Position numbers and translations under genes: made by a program
Notes under the pieces: generated by a model
Told to the model about the DNA's origin: nothing
The model's database searches: none
Seen by the model: only the letters and a program-made list of their open reading frames with translations
Part shown: one piece after another, positions 22,560-53,600 of the stretch
Numbering within the stretch: position 1 is the first letter of the stretch
How the letters are laid out: each line of letters starts with the position of its first letter
Assembly (NCBI GenBank): GCA_027627225.1
Contig: CM051024.1
Location: 44,870,347-44,934,346, forward strand
Origin: Congeria kusceri
Lineage: Eukaryota; Mollusca; Bivalvia; Myida; Dreissenidae
Direction of reading: 5' to 3'
DNA length: 64,000 nucleotides

Positions 22560-23720
22560 ACGGGTGAAAACCCCTATCAACTAGATGTGTCACAGACACA
22601 GATGCCCCCATGACACATGTTTGGACACAGACAAAGGGTGTGTCGCAAACATTAATTTTTGCCTTCACAAATCTTAAGTGGAAAAAAGACAAAGGGCCAT
22701 AATTCTGCCAAAGTTGGTTTCAACCAAAATTCCTTCCTTTACGATCACCTACACATTAAGTTTACGTAAAAGTCTGAGCCAAATCCGCCCAGCCGTTAAA
22801 GAGGAGTTGAGTCCACAAAATTTCATGAAGTATATATAGTGGAAAATATGTCAAAAGGGCCATAATTCTACCAAAATTGGTCGCAGCCAAAATTCCTTCT
22901 TTTCCGATCACCTACACATTAAGGTTGTTCAGCTGTGACTGTCTGTATACATAGTGGAAAAAATGTCAAAGGGCCATAGCTCTGCCAAAATTGGTCGCAG
23001 CCAAAATTCCTCACTTATCGATCACTTACACATAAAGGTCGTTCAGCTATGAAAGTTTGTGCGAAATCTGCCCAGCCATTCAAGAGGAGTCCACAAAATT
23101 TCATGAAGTATATATAGTGGAAACATTGTCAAAGGGCCATAAATCTGCCAAAATTTGTCGCTTGAAATCCCAAGCGAAGTCTCGATATAAGGTATCTATG
23201 TATTAAGTCATTAAAATATCACAATGCGTTATAAAATTATTGAGCGGAAACTTTTTTTTCCTATTTTTCGTAAAAGTGACCTTGACCGTAACCCAACCCA
23301 CTCCATATGCAATCCAAAGCGAGGTCTCGATATAAGGTATGTATGTATTAAGTTTCATTAAAATATATACCTCAATGCTTACTCAAGTTATTGAGCTGAC
23401 ACCATTTTTCTATTTTTAGTAATAGTGACCTTGAACTCACCCACCCTATATGCAATCCCAAGTGAGGGTTCGATATAAGGTATCTATGTATTAAGTTTCA
23501 TTAAAATATCTCAATGCGTTCTTAAGTTATTGAGCAGAAATCGATTTTCTTTTTTAGTAACAGTGACGTGACCCCACCAACCCCATATGCAATCCCAAGC
23601 GAAGTCTCGCTATAAGGTATCTATGTATGAAGTTTCATTACAATAGCTCAATCTGTTCTCGAGTTAGAGAGCGGAAACAAAAGTTGACGCTTGCCCAACG
23701 ACATACTCCAATCTAATAAA
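22560..23720. repeat. Two degenerate tandem repeat families side by side
   Basis: At 22630-23160, units of about 130 bp carry GGGCCATAATTCTGCCAAAA and GCCCAGCC..GAGGAGT. At 23165-23700, units of about 130 bp carry TCGATATAAGGTATCTATGT and GTTATTGAGCGGAAA. Both are repeat-derived with no coding meaning. Confidence 0.7.
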
Positions 23721-24397
23721 CGAAATTTTTCTGCGTAAATTTAACAACAATAATTCAATAATTCACAAAATATAAAATTTAACAACAATAATTCAATAAT
23801 TCACAAAATATAACATGTTTCTCCTAGGAGAAAAGACAAATTTGGATCAAATCATACACTGGTATAACACAGGATAAAACAAAGAATACATATTAACATA
23901 TTCAAACATTTGTCAAGGTAAATTGCAATTCAAAAGCACTTAAATGTTAATATTGTTGAGAATGCAGCTCCAATAATGCAACCATAATGCACTTTTAGCA
24001 ATAACTATTATAAAAATTCTAAAACAAAAAAGTCATTGTTCTAAGAAATTATTTATAAGAAATACTGCAGTTTTATACTGCTAAACTTTTCTGCTTAATT
24101 TGTTTCAAATAAACAGGTTCTCCAACCAAACCATATAACAGTAATAAAAGGCCAATAAAAAACACACACCAATTTGACAGTTTCAAACTGGTGAAAATCA
24201 GACCATAATCCGGCATGAAAGATAGTGCTATCATTGAATTCACTTATGGAGCATTTTCTTCACTAAAGGAGCTTTTTCATTTCCAAATGTTTGAAAATGA
24301 ATAGCATTGTAGTTACTAGTGGAGCTGTATCATCAATTACTTCTTCATTTCCATATGCTTGGAAATGGCTAGCGCTGTATCCACTACAAGTCCTTAA
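23721..24397. other. 3' region of the CTP synthase gene
   Basis: AT-rich sequence downstream of the stop codon, presumably containing the 3' UTR. A short direct repeat (AATTTAACAACAATAATTCA) lies at about 23738-23800. No obvious AATAAA was found on the minus strand. Confidence 0.4.
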
Positions 24398-42803
<18,406 letters not shown>

Positions 42804-43061
42804 ACTGCTTGAGACAGCTGTGGTACCAAATTTACAAGCCTGTCGTAGTAAGCCAGCCAGTATGGCGGTTATTCACAATCTGAAAATAATTCATACTATT
42901 TTTATTTTGATTTTCAAACAATGACAGTATAAGGCTCCAGTGAAACTAGTTCTACTTTTGAATAACCATTTTTACTTTCATTTATGATTCAAAAGACAAA
43001 AAGTATCAATTAATGATAACGCAAATTCAAAATATAACAAACAACATAAATTTACAATAAA

Positions 43062-44606
43062 CAAGAGCTGTCAGAGGACAGCGGTCTCGACTATTCGAAG
43101 TATTTCAGTTGGTACATATTTTGGATAGTGAAAGGGGCATAAATTTGTTAAAATACAATATTTTTAAGTGAAGCCTTGTACAGTTTATAAATGTTTGGAA
43201 CAAAAACTTTACCACAAAGTCTATGTAAAATGTGGGCTAACTCTGTCAAAATACAAAACAGAGTTATGGGTAATGTTGACACTGATAATACAGTTGATGA
43301 CAAAGGTTAGTTCCAAGTTTCAAGTGAATAACTTATGTAGTTTTGAAGTAACAAAACTTTTGAATATAAACTTTAACCAGAAAATCTATGTGAAAAAAGG
43401 GGCATAACTCTGTCAAAATACAAAACATAGTTATGGATAATGTTGCCCCTGATACTAGAGTTGATGACAAAGGTTAGTTCCAAGTTTGAAGTGAATAACT
43501 TATGTAGTTTTGAAGTTAGAAAACTTTTGAATATAAACTTTAAAAGAAAATCTAAGTGAAAAAGGGGGCATAACTCTGTCAAAATACAAAATAGAGTTAT
43601 GGGGAATGTTCACCCTGATACTGGAGTTGATGACAAAGGTATATTCCAAGTTTCAAGTGAATAGCTTTTGTAGTATTGAAGTTACAAAACTTTTGACTAT
43701 TAACTTTATACAGAAAATCTATGTGAAAAAGGGGCATAACTCTGTTAAAATACAAAACATAGTTATGGGTAATGTTGCCCCTGATACTAGAGTTGATGAT
43801 AAAGGTTAGTTTTAAGTTCCAATGGAATAACTTATGTAGTTTTGAAGTTACAAAACTTGAATATAAACTTTAAACAGAAAATCTATGTGAAAAAGGGACA
43901 TAACTATATCAAAATACAAAATCGACTTATGGGGAATGTGCACCCTGATACTGGAGTTGATGACATAGGTATATTCCAAGTTTCAAGTGAATAGCTTCTG
44001 TAGTATTGAAGTTTAAAAACTTTTGAATATTAACTTTAAACAGAAAATCTTTGTGAAAAAGGGGCATAACTCTGTCAAATACAAAACAGAGTTATGGGGA
44101 ATGTTGCCTTTGATACTGGAGTTGATGACAAAGGTTAGTTCCAAGTTTCAAGTGAATAACTTATCGAGTTTTGAAGTTACAAAACTTTTGAATATAAACT
44201 TAGGCCAAACTTTAACCAGAAAATCTAAGTGAAAAGGGGCATAAATCTGTCAAAATACAAAACAGAGTTATGGGGAATGTTGCCCCTGACACTGGAGTTG
44301 ATGACAAATGTTAGTTCCAAATTTCAAGTGAATAACTTATGTAGTTTTAAAGTTACAAAACTTTTGAATATAAACTTTAACCAGAAAATCTATGTGAAAC
44401 GGGGCCATAACTCTGTCAAAACACAAAACAGAGTTATGGGGAATGTTGCTCCTGACACTGGTGTTGATGAGAAAGGTATATTCCAAGTGTCAAGTGAATA
44501 ACTTATGTAGTTTTGAAGTTACAAGACATTTTAATAAAAACTTGAACCAAATTCAGACGTGGACGCCGGGGGTAGTAGAAAAGCTCACCTATTCTTCGAA
44601 TAATTG
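43062..44606. mobile_element. Pearl-like element, longer copy (5' UTR intron)
   Basis: Same ends as the element at 24973-25812 (AGCTGTCAGAGGACAGCG on the left; TTCAGACGTGGACGCCGGGG and ATTCTTCGAATAA on the right), with about ten core units of about 145 bp. Both copies have the same orientation within one gene. Confidence 0.6.
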
Positions 44607-44864
44607 TAATACACATTAGCTACTGACTAAAACTTAAGGATACATATAAACCAATATTGAATATACAACCTTGAGCACATTGTTTACACATGGTTAAAGA
44701 AACACGCGAAATTTCATGCCAATCCTAAATAGTTAAATATTTTGTCACCTTCAATTATTGCGGCAAATATTCTTGAAATTAAGAGAAATAGTTGTACAAA
44801 ATCATATTGTCAACATTAATTACAAAAAGAACTCGTTCTAGTTAAGGAACAAACAAACTCTAAC

Positions 44865-44960
44865 CTGCGGCAATGAATTTGAAAGTGCGGGAAACACTCA
44901 ATTCCATAGATGAGACGGCAATAGTCCAGCCGATTACTGTGGCCATAAAAAGCGTCTCAA
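44865..44960 (-). promoter_or_regulatory. Probable CTP synthase 5' non-coding exon and promoter
   Basis: A donor-like CGCAG|GTTAGAG (44865/44864) closes a CG-containing stretch on the minus strand that pairs with the acceptor at 42881. The transcription start cannot be fixed; the 53 bp array begins about 170 bp further upstream. Confidence 0.4.
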
Positions 44961-45129
44961 TTGGCCATAGTTAGCGTCTGAATTTCCGCATCAGAAAACT
45001 AAATTGCACAATGATTTGGAATAAGAATGATATTTTGTATTAAATGTAAGAATTAATTAAATTATAACAATAAGCAATTGGCGCATTAACATTATATATT
45101 TATTAACAGCCAGTCACCTAAAAAGCGAT

Positions 45130-47655
45130 TTTTATGTAAAAATGTTCACATCCAGTGACCAATGGCCACAGACAATGGCGATTTCTATAACAATAGACGC
45201 ATTCAAGTGACATATGCCCACAGGTAATCGGAATTTATATGAGAATAAACACATATCAAGTCACCTACGGCCACAGTAAAGGGCGATTTCTATGGGAATA
45301 AAGTGGCTTATGGCCACAGAAAATGGCGAGCTATATTAGAATGTACGCATATGAAGTGACTTATGGCCACAGCAAATGGCGATTTCTATCAGAACATACG
45401 TAAATAAAGTGGCCAATTACCAGAGCAAATGGTGATTTCTATGTGATTATACGCATCTCAAATCACCTATGGCCACAGTAAAGGATGATTTCTATGTGAA
45501 TATACGTATCTCAAGTCACCTATGACTGCAGTAAAGGACGATTTCGATGTAAATATAAGCATATAAAGTGACCTATGGCCACAGTAAATGGCCATTTCTA
45601 TGACAATATACCACATCCAGTGGCCTTTGGCTACAGTAAATGGCCATTTCTATGTGAATATACGCACATCCGGGGGCCTATGGCCACAGTAATGGCCATT
45701 TCTATGATAATATACGCACATCAAGTGGCCTATGGTCACAGTAAATGGCCATGTCTATATAAATATACGCACATCCAGTGACCTCCGGCCACAGTAAATG
45801 GCCATTTCTATAATAATATACGCACATCCAGTGGCCTATGGTCACAGTAAATGGCCATTTCTATGTGAATATACTCACATCCAGTGGCCTATGGCCACAG
45901 TAAATGGCCATTTCTATGACAATATAAGCACATCCAGTGGCATATAGCCACATTAAATGGCCATTTCTATGTGAATATACGCACATCAAGTGACCTATGG
46001 CCACAGACAATGGCGATTTCTTTCAGAATATACGTAAGTTAAGTGGCCCATGACCAGAGCAAATGGCGATCTCAATGTGAATATACGCATCTAGAGTCAC
46101 CTATGGCCACAGTGAAGGACGATTTCTATGTGAATATACGCATCGCAAGTCACCTATGGCCACAGTAAAGGACGATTTCTATGTGAATATACGCATATAA
46201 AGTGACCTTTGCCCACAGTAAAGGACGATTTCTATGTGAATATACTCATCTCAAGTCACCTATGGCCACAGTAAAGGACGATTTCTATGTGAATATACGC
46301 ATATACAGTGACTTATGGCCACAGTAAATGGGCATTTTTATGATAATGTACGCACATACAGTGACCTATGGCCACAGTAAATGGCCATTTCTATGATAAT
46401 ACATGCACATCCAGTAGCCTATGGTCACAGTAAATGGCCATTTCTATGTGAATATACGAACATCCATTGACCTATGGCCACAGTAAATGGCCATTTCTAT
46501 AATAATATACGCACATCCAGTGACATTTGGCCACAGTAAATGGCCATTTCTATAATAATATACGCACATCCATTGACCTATGGCCACAGAAAATGGCGAT
46601 TTCGATCAGAATATTTGTAAATAAAGTGGCACATGACCAGAGCAAATGGCGATTTCTATGTGAATATACGCATCTCAAGTCACCTATGGCCACAGTAAAG
46701 GACGATTTCTATGGGAATATACGCATAGAAAGTGACATATGGCCACAGTTAAGGACGATTTGTATGTGAATATACCGGTACGCATCTCAAGTCACCTATG
46801 GCCACAGTAAAGGACGATTTGTGTGTTAATATACGCATATAAAGTGACCTATGGCCACAGTCAAGGACGATTTCTATGTGAATATACTATGGATGGCAAA
46901 ACCATTCGAATATTCGATTGAATGTTCATGATTCGAATACTTAAAGCGCTTTTCGAATATTCGCAAATTTGTATTGCTTTTTAATACAGTAATTTATTGA
47001 TTGTAAAAAGTACTTTTCTTTCAACCTAATATCAGTATTACACCAGTACATACATAACTCCGTGTTTTCAATAGATTAGTCATGTGTCAGACAAAGATAT
47101 TGAATACACGGGTCCGTTTCAGCTGTCAGCGTCTAGTAGCCAGTAAAGCACAACACTTATATCGAACATTAAGAAGCTATAACATTTAACAGGTAATTTA
47201 ACCTGTGAAAAGATTAACAAACAAATAATTACTTAAGTGCGATCACACATTTGGCAGTCATTATAGCAGGGAAATGTTGCTCAAATTCGCCGATAAACAT
47301 GTGTGATTATCGACTAGTTTCCGACTTGATAAGAAATATGTGCATTGTAGATTATTGCAAATATTCTTAAAACAACACTTTACATGGGACTTAAGTAGTT
47401 TATGCAATGCCATTAACACATTAATATGATATTGCAATTTGTTAACTAAGATAGGCAATAATGTGTAATAACAATCTGTACCATTACATATATTTACATG
47501 GTGTCGACTAGATCACAAAGCTTAATGTAATACATATGAATATACGCGAATATTCGAATATTCGATTGAATGAAAAAACGAATATTCGAATACCAATTTT
47601 GGTATTCGATGACATCCCTAGAATATACGCATCTCAAGTCACATATGGCCATAAA
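45130..47655 (+). repeat. 53 bp minisatellite, array 1 (forward)
   Basis: About 34 units contain CTATGGCCACAGTAAATGGC, CATTTCTATGTGAATATACG and a CATCCAGTG end. Two unit types alternate in blocks: AAATGGCCATTT (a palindrome) and AAAGGACGATTT. The array is interrupted at 46888-47620 by a transposon. It fills the space between the divergent starts of CTP synthase and the plus-strand gene beginning at 47682. Confidence 0.92.
46888..47620. mobile_element. hAT-like non-autonomous transposon inside array 1
   Basis: Flanked by a perfect 8 bp duplication GAATATAC (46880-46887 and 47621-47628). Ends TATGGATGGCA and TGACATCCCTA are imperfect inverted repeats of the hAT TAGGGATG type, followed by inverted CGAATATTCGA-rich arms. 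No transposase is encoded. Confidence 0.85.
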
Positions 47656-47681
47656 TTGTAGTTATTTCCCTTCGATACAAA

Positions 47682-50600
47682 ATGGCGGAATACACATGTG
47701 ATAGGTTATCATCATTGGAAGAAGCCTTGGGGCATTTAAGGCGCCATGAACTAGAAACAAATACAAGATTTGCTGTATATTCTTCAACCAAGGGTTTCGG
47801 AATAACCAGTAAATTATAGTTTTTATTTTGCAATAATAAAGTACTTGATGTACTGGTAACATATATCAAATGTTTCGGACGCTAGCGTTATCCGGACGTT
47901 TTCAATTGTACTAAGGAGTACTTTAGTTGAGATTGAATAATATAGTTACTAGTGTATGATCGATTATTAAACGACTATTACATATCGACAATAATAGCCG
48001 AATATTCAGAAAACGTGTGTAACTATCAGAAAAGACGAGGGATAACGATCAAGTACGATATAACGCCCCCAAAACACATTATACGAACAGGAATGCATTT
48101 AACAAAATTTATTTACAAGAACATAAATTATGTACAAATGATAGATTAATAATAAAATATTCCAATGCTGAATTATAGTAGATGAAGCTGTGTAGAGAAA
48201 GGCGTAAAAATATGTTTGTTTCAGGTTACATGACCAAGAAATAGGGTAGGTAGCTAGGTAGGTAGGTAGGTAGGTAGGTAGGTAGGTAGACAGGTAGGTA
48301 GGTAGGTAGGTAGCTAGGTAGGTAGGTAGGTAGGTAGGTAGCTAGGTAGGTAGCTAGGTAGGTAGGTAGCTAGGTAGGTAGCTAGGTAGGTAGGTAGGTA
48401 GGTAGCTAGGTAGGTAGGTAGCTAGGTAGGTAGCTAGGTAGGTAGCTAGGTAGGTAGCTAGGTAGGTAGCTAGGTAGGTAGCTAGGTAGGTAGGTAGGTA
48501 GGTAGGTAGCTAGGTAGGTAGCTAGGTAGGTAGCTAGGTAGGTAGCTAGGTAGGTAGGTAGCTAGGTAGGTAGCTAGGTAGGTAGGTAGGTAGGTAGCTA
48601 GGTAGGTAGCTAGGTAGGTAGGTAGGTAGGTAGACAGGTAGGAAGGTAGCGATTTAAAAAAAAAATTATAATATAAAATGCATGTGCGTACAGTGTCGTC
48701 CCGGATTAGCCTGTGCAGTCCGCACAGGCTAATCCAGGACGACACTTTCCGCTGTAATTGTATTTTCTGCTTCAAGGAAGTCTCTTCTAAACATAAATCC
48801 ACTGTAGGCGGAATGTGCCGTCCCGCACAGGCTAATCCGGGACGACACTTTACGCACATGCATTAAGACCGGTTTTCTCACGACGCGCGTCAATTATTAA
48901 TTTAATGGTTAACTTTAAATTTAAGAGTCTAAAACTGAATAAATATTCAAAATATACCTGTAATATCCGTTAACTTTGTTTGGAAGTACAGAACAGAACA
49001 GAACATAATAATTTATTAAAGTCTCACTTTTATACATTCATGGTAAAAATACACATAAAATAATAACACTATTATGTATAAAACCACTCTAAAAGAGTTA
49101 TGAGAGACTATTTAAGATCAAATACAATCAAATTTAAAACACATACGATTAAAAACCTTTAAAATGTAGTCAGTCCAGGTGCAATAAAGATTGCCGACCG
49201 ATAATGTGCATATAAAATACATATTTACAACTATTGCATATTTACATCATTACCACATTTAGCGTTAGTTTCTATACATATAATTACGTCTCAATTTTAA
49301 GATTTCATGACAAGTTCTGGCACTGTATTTAACAATATTTTCGTCTGACAACAGGAATGAAAGTTTTTCGGTAGCTGAAAATGAGTTGAAATCAGTGTTC
49401 ATACAGTCTGCCTTTAACATTGATACATTCTTAAATCATCATACAGCGGGCAATTTAGTAAGACATGTTGTTCGTCCTCAATCAGTGTTTTACATTGAAG
49501 ACAAGTACATTGCTATTGAAAGAAAACAGGTATTTAACCAAAAACATGTTATAATTAAAAAATGAAAATAAAAGACGAAATAAATGAAATGTTCTAGGGT
49601 CTGGGCATTTTTAAGGGTAGATCGTGTAACCTGAAACAAACATATTTTTACGCCTAATGGAAAGTTGCAATCCGGACCAACTGTCCAGCCGTCATTGACT
49701 GTAGTACTTCGAGTCGTATGCCTGGAAACGAAGTCGATCAAGCGAAGTAGTGACCCGTGCTGTCCAAAGAGCGGATTCATATCAACTTTATTACTGAGGC
49801 TACTACTAATTTTCCCGAGCCTCGAAAGTGTCATCAATGACCACCTTTAATATTATAAAATAATAATGATTTGGCAACTGTTTATAGAAAAAGGCACTTA
49901 ATAAATTTAACAAAGCTTATTTTTTTATAATCTGTATATGTTAGTATATGCTTTTCAGTGAAATATCGATTTTATCGGTGCACAAACATTTTATATTTTC
50001 ACTGTTGGGGCAGTTAAAATATAAGATTTTATATTTTCATAACATAAAACGGACTATTTTTCCATAAATAACATCAATCTACAAGTAGTGGTTTACGACC
50101 CTTGGCAAATAGATATACATGTACAGTACATACAACACATTATAAAATTCGACAGAATCATAATTTAGCGACAACGACTTACAAAATATGGCACTTTTTT
50201 CCCACCATACTGACGAGTGACAGTTTGGGAATAATTTATGATGTCATTATTATGACGTCAAAATACACGAACTTGTGACGTTTAAGCTTATCTCGCGCAA
50301 TTTTATTTATTTATTGTCCAAAAGCATAAAATAAAATTAAAATTTGTTGATTTCGGTGTAAGATCGTATTTTATTTCACTCGTGATCATAGAAAAAATAT
50401 ATTTTCACAAGTGGCTTCACCACTCGTGAAAATATCATTTTCCATGAACACTAGTGGAATAAAATACGATCTTGCACCGAAGTGAACATATATCCTGTAC
50501 AGCTTTACTAGATCTACTGCATTTTTTTTGGATATACTGTTAAATGTCTCCTTCAAAATTAGTAAAATAATTTATCAAGAAAAAAATGATGCATATTAAA

Positions 50601-53600
50601 TAACAAGAGAGGTCCTGACTGGCATATAAAAAAAACCTATTGTTTTTTTTCGACTGAAATGTGATTTTAATGTTAATATTCATACAAACAGCAAAACATG
50701 TGTACCTCGAAGACCGACCTCAAGTGAGGGTGGGACGACAAGAGTATAATGGCATTCCCTTTGTAGTTCTGGGGTCAAAGACAGTTTTTATATAATAATA
50801 TAATACATGTTGGTCAAACATTTATATGTAAAATCAGAACTATCATCCTTAACACTGTTTAATTTTATTAAGATAAATGAACCTTAAGTTTGCAGATGTT
50901 ATTGTTGATCTACCATCGATACGCCCTTTAAAGTATGTAACAATGTAAAAATTTCTAAACCTAAACGGATGTAACATTAGATTACAAACAGAAAATTGCT
51001 ATCTAATCTCATTGTGAACTGACAATTTGTTAATGTGTGTGCTATTTACATTTCTGCCAAATAAAAAAGTAACATTACTGTTATGCTCTTTACCGCCAAA
51101 TTGCTTAAAATTGCCACTTAAGATATTATAACAATATCAGGTTAAAACAATAATCCATACTTATTATGTTCTATGTGCATAAGTTACGCTATCGAAGATG
51201 TAGTGGCCATTACTTGATGCATACAGCTATTTAAAAAATACTCTTCGAATTATATCTCTGTTCAACAGAAACTTGTTTACCTGACAGAAACAGATTGTCT
51301 TGTAAGACTGTTTTCGTTGTATTTGTTTTTAGATGAAAGCAGCATTCAAGCGCTATATCGAAATAGTGACGTTCCTTGGCCAAAAATGGTAAAATCAGTT
51401 AATCAAAATCATGGTGACATAAAACATACATGTTTAATCCATTGTAAATAATTGATCAGGATAAATAAAGGTGAACACTTACAAACAGTTAACATTCATG
51501 CATGACGCTGTATTACGCTAAATACATTCAGATTTAAAACAAAAGAATGCTTATTTTACTTGAACATTGTTGTTTTGTACATTTAAGTTGCTATAACACG
51601 AAATGTAATTTTGGAAGCATTGTTTTAATTTCTAGTTCATCTTGTATATGCTTCATCCTTTATAGCAAAGAGAAGTGGCTGCAGCGCCACTGTGAATTTT
51701 TAACAAAGAACAATTTCCCAAGATTGAAGGGTTACGGATTCGGCGTTTTTTTCACAAGAGGTATGCCTTCACCATTTTCATGTTTTTTGTACTTCAACTG
51801 AAACCTTATTTTTCCTGAAAACACATTACATTTTGACAGAGTTATGGCCCCTTTTCGACTTGGATTCCCTGAAAACACGTTTCCGGACAAGAACTCATGA
51901 AAGGCTTGACATATTCAAATAATGTTCGGTACACATGTGTAACATCATCAAATACAGGTCAAAGCTCGTTTTTGGTTACAAACCATTTCATGTTGGCTGA
52001 GTTATGACTTTTCTACTTAGTTTTCCTAAAAACTGCTTCCGGAATCTTGAAAGGATGCACATATTTAAATCTTAGGTACTTATGTGTAACATCATACAAC
52101 ACTGGACAAGTTCGCCTTTGGTTAAAAAAAACAAATGTAGAGCGAGTTATGGCCCCTATTGAACTTAAACTTTTCCAAAGACAATGTTTCCCGGATGATA
52201 ACCTATGAAGGGCTTAACAGAATTAAATCATTTTACTTCGCAGGTGTAACAGCATAAAAAACAGGTCGATTCTGACTTACAAAACACCTTATGTTAACAA
52301 AATTATGGCCCCTTTTCGACTTAAAATCCTAAACACACAGACAATATCTGTTGAAAGGCTTCACATAATTATTTTTTTGGATACTTAGGTGTAACATCAT
52401 AAAATACAGCTAAAGCTAGACTTTGGTTACAAACCACTAAATGTTGACAGAGTTATGGCTCCTATTGAACATAATTGTGTCCAAATACACAGTTAAACAT
52501 TCACAAATTAAAGCATTCCCTTTGGTCTATTTCTTTCAAATAGATGCCATAGTTTTGTGACAAGGCCATATGGTTGCGGGTTATTCGTCATTCAAGTGAC
52601 AATGTTAGTTATGATTTTTTTTCTTTTAGGCTCTTCTGATGGTAGAACAAAACGTCAAAGATAGATTTGTGAAGAAATTAGGGTAATTTGATTATGTTTC
52701 TAGTGTGCATATTAGTTGGCGTCCACGTTGTGATGTTAAGGAACTTGTGATAGCTTAAATACCCAGATAAAATGAGCATTATTTTTTTAACATTGAAAGA
52801 ACATTAAATTTGAAACGTTTTGTAACTCAATAACATGGGATGAGCTAACGCTTTTATGTTTGATGTACTTATATTCTTGTTTGGCGATGTATATTGGTTT
52901 GAAAATGTAAATCAATATACCACATTCTTGTCAACTCTCTAAGTCGACTGTTTAATCAAATATTCGCTAAATGTAATAAGAAACTTGTGGGCATGCAATC
53001 CCGGTAAAGTTCGATATTTAGCCAAATTGACCCAGTAAATGCAGAGTTATGGCCCTTGAATAATCTTTGTTGGCCTTTTTAGCCTTGGCCGCTCTTGAAG
53101 TCCAACAGTTTTCATCTAATTTTGCCAACCTTTGTATTTGAAAGATTGCTTTGGACCAAGAAAGGGCACTACAACTTTATAAACATATCGTGTTGCTACA
53201 ATCTGTGTTATTTTCTTCATTTGAAATCATACACTGAAATATGTATTATTAAATATGCCAGCTGTAGGTTTGTAAATCGTGCTGTAACTGAGCATATTTA
53301 CAACAGTCTGTGTATTTCTTTTTGGTGTCCAACAAAATATTCTTATTATTATATGTATTTCAGTGATTATTTATTTATTTATTTCAGCCCATTTACAATT
53401 CAAGCCCGCATTTATTACGCAAACAGCAGCCTTAAACGGATGTTTTCCACAGATACGCTGTAAGTTCATTGTGGATATATTTGTTTCATACATGGCAACT
53501 GTGCATATGTAAATCAAATCAATTTTGTAATTATTAAAGTATCTAAAATAAATAAAATTTGGCATTTCATAACGTTAATAAAAATATACTTTTTATTTTA

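Larger units (their letters stand above)
48201..49654. mobile_element. Inverted-repeat element (GTTTGTTTCAGGT ends) with nested insertions
   Basis: Left end GGCGTAAAAATATGTTTGTT plus TCAGGTTAC and right end GTAACCTGAAACAAACATAT plus TTTTACGCC are inverted repeats. The two arms match those of a shorter element at 62818-63152 in reverse order. Between the arms lie a (GGTA)n microsatellite, MITE copy 4 and a LINE 3' end. Confidence 0.6.

Noticed and set aside
45575..46769. Open frames of 68-80 codons in both 53 bp arrays
   Set aside because: They are repeat translations (ATVNGHF-type) present in several units and on both arrays.
48482..48859. Frame with Tyr-Leu-Pro-Thr repeats
   Set aside because: Pure translation of the (GGTA)n microsatellite running into a MITE.
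50898..50935. Possible exon upstream of the unknown gene
   Set aside because: Splice signals are present, but its phase does not connect to either the first exon at 47682 or the exon at 51333.
51668..51771. Candidate exon encoding KEKWLQRHCEFLTKNNFPRLK
   Set aside because: It has AG and GT borders and an open frame, but its phases do not fit between the exons at 51333 and 52630; it could be an alternative exon, so it was left out of the model.
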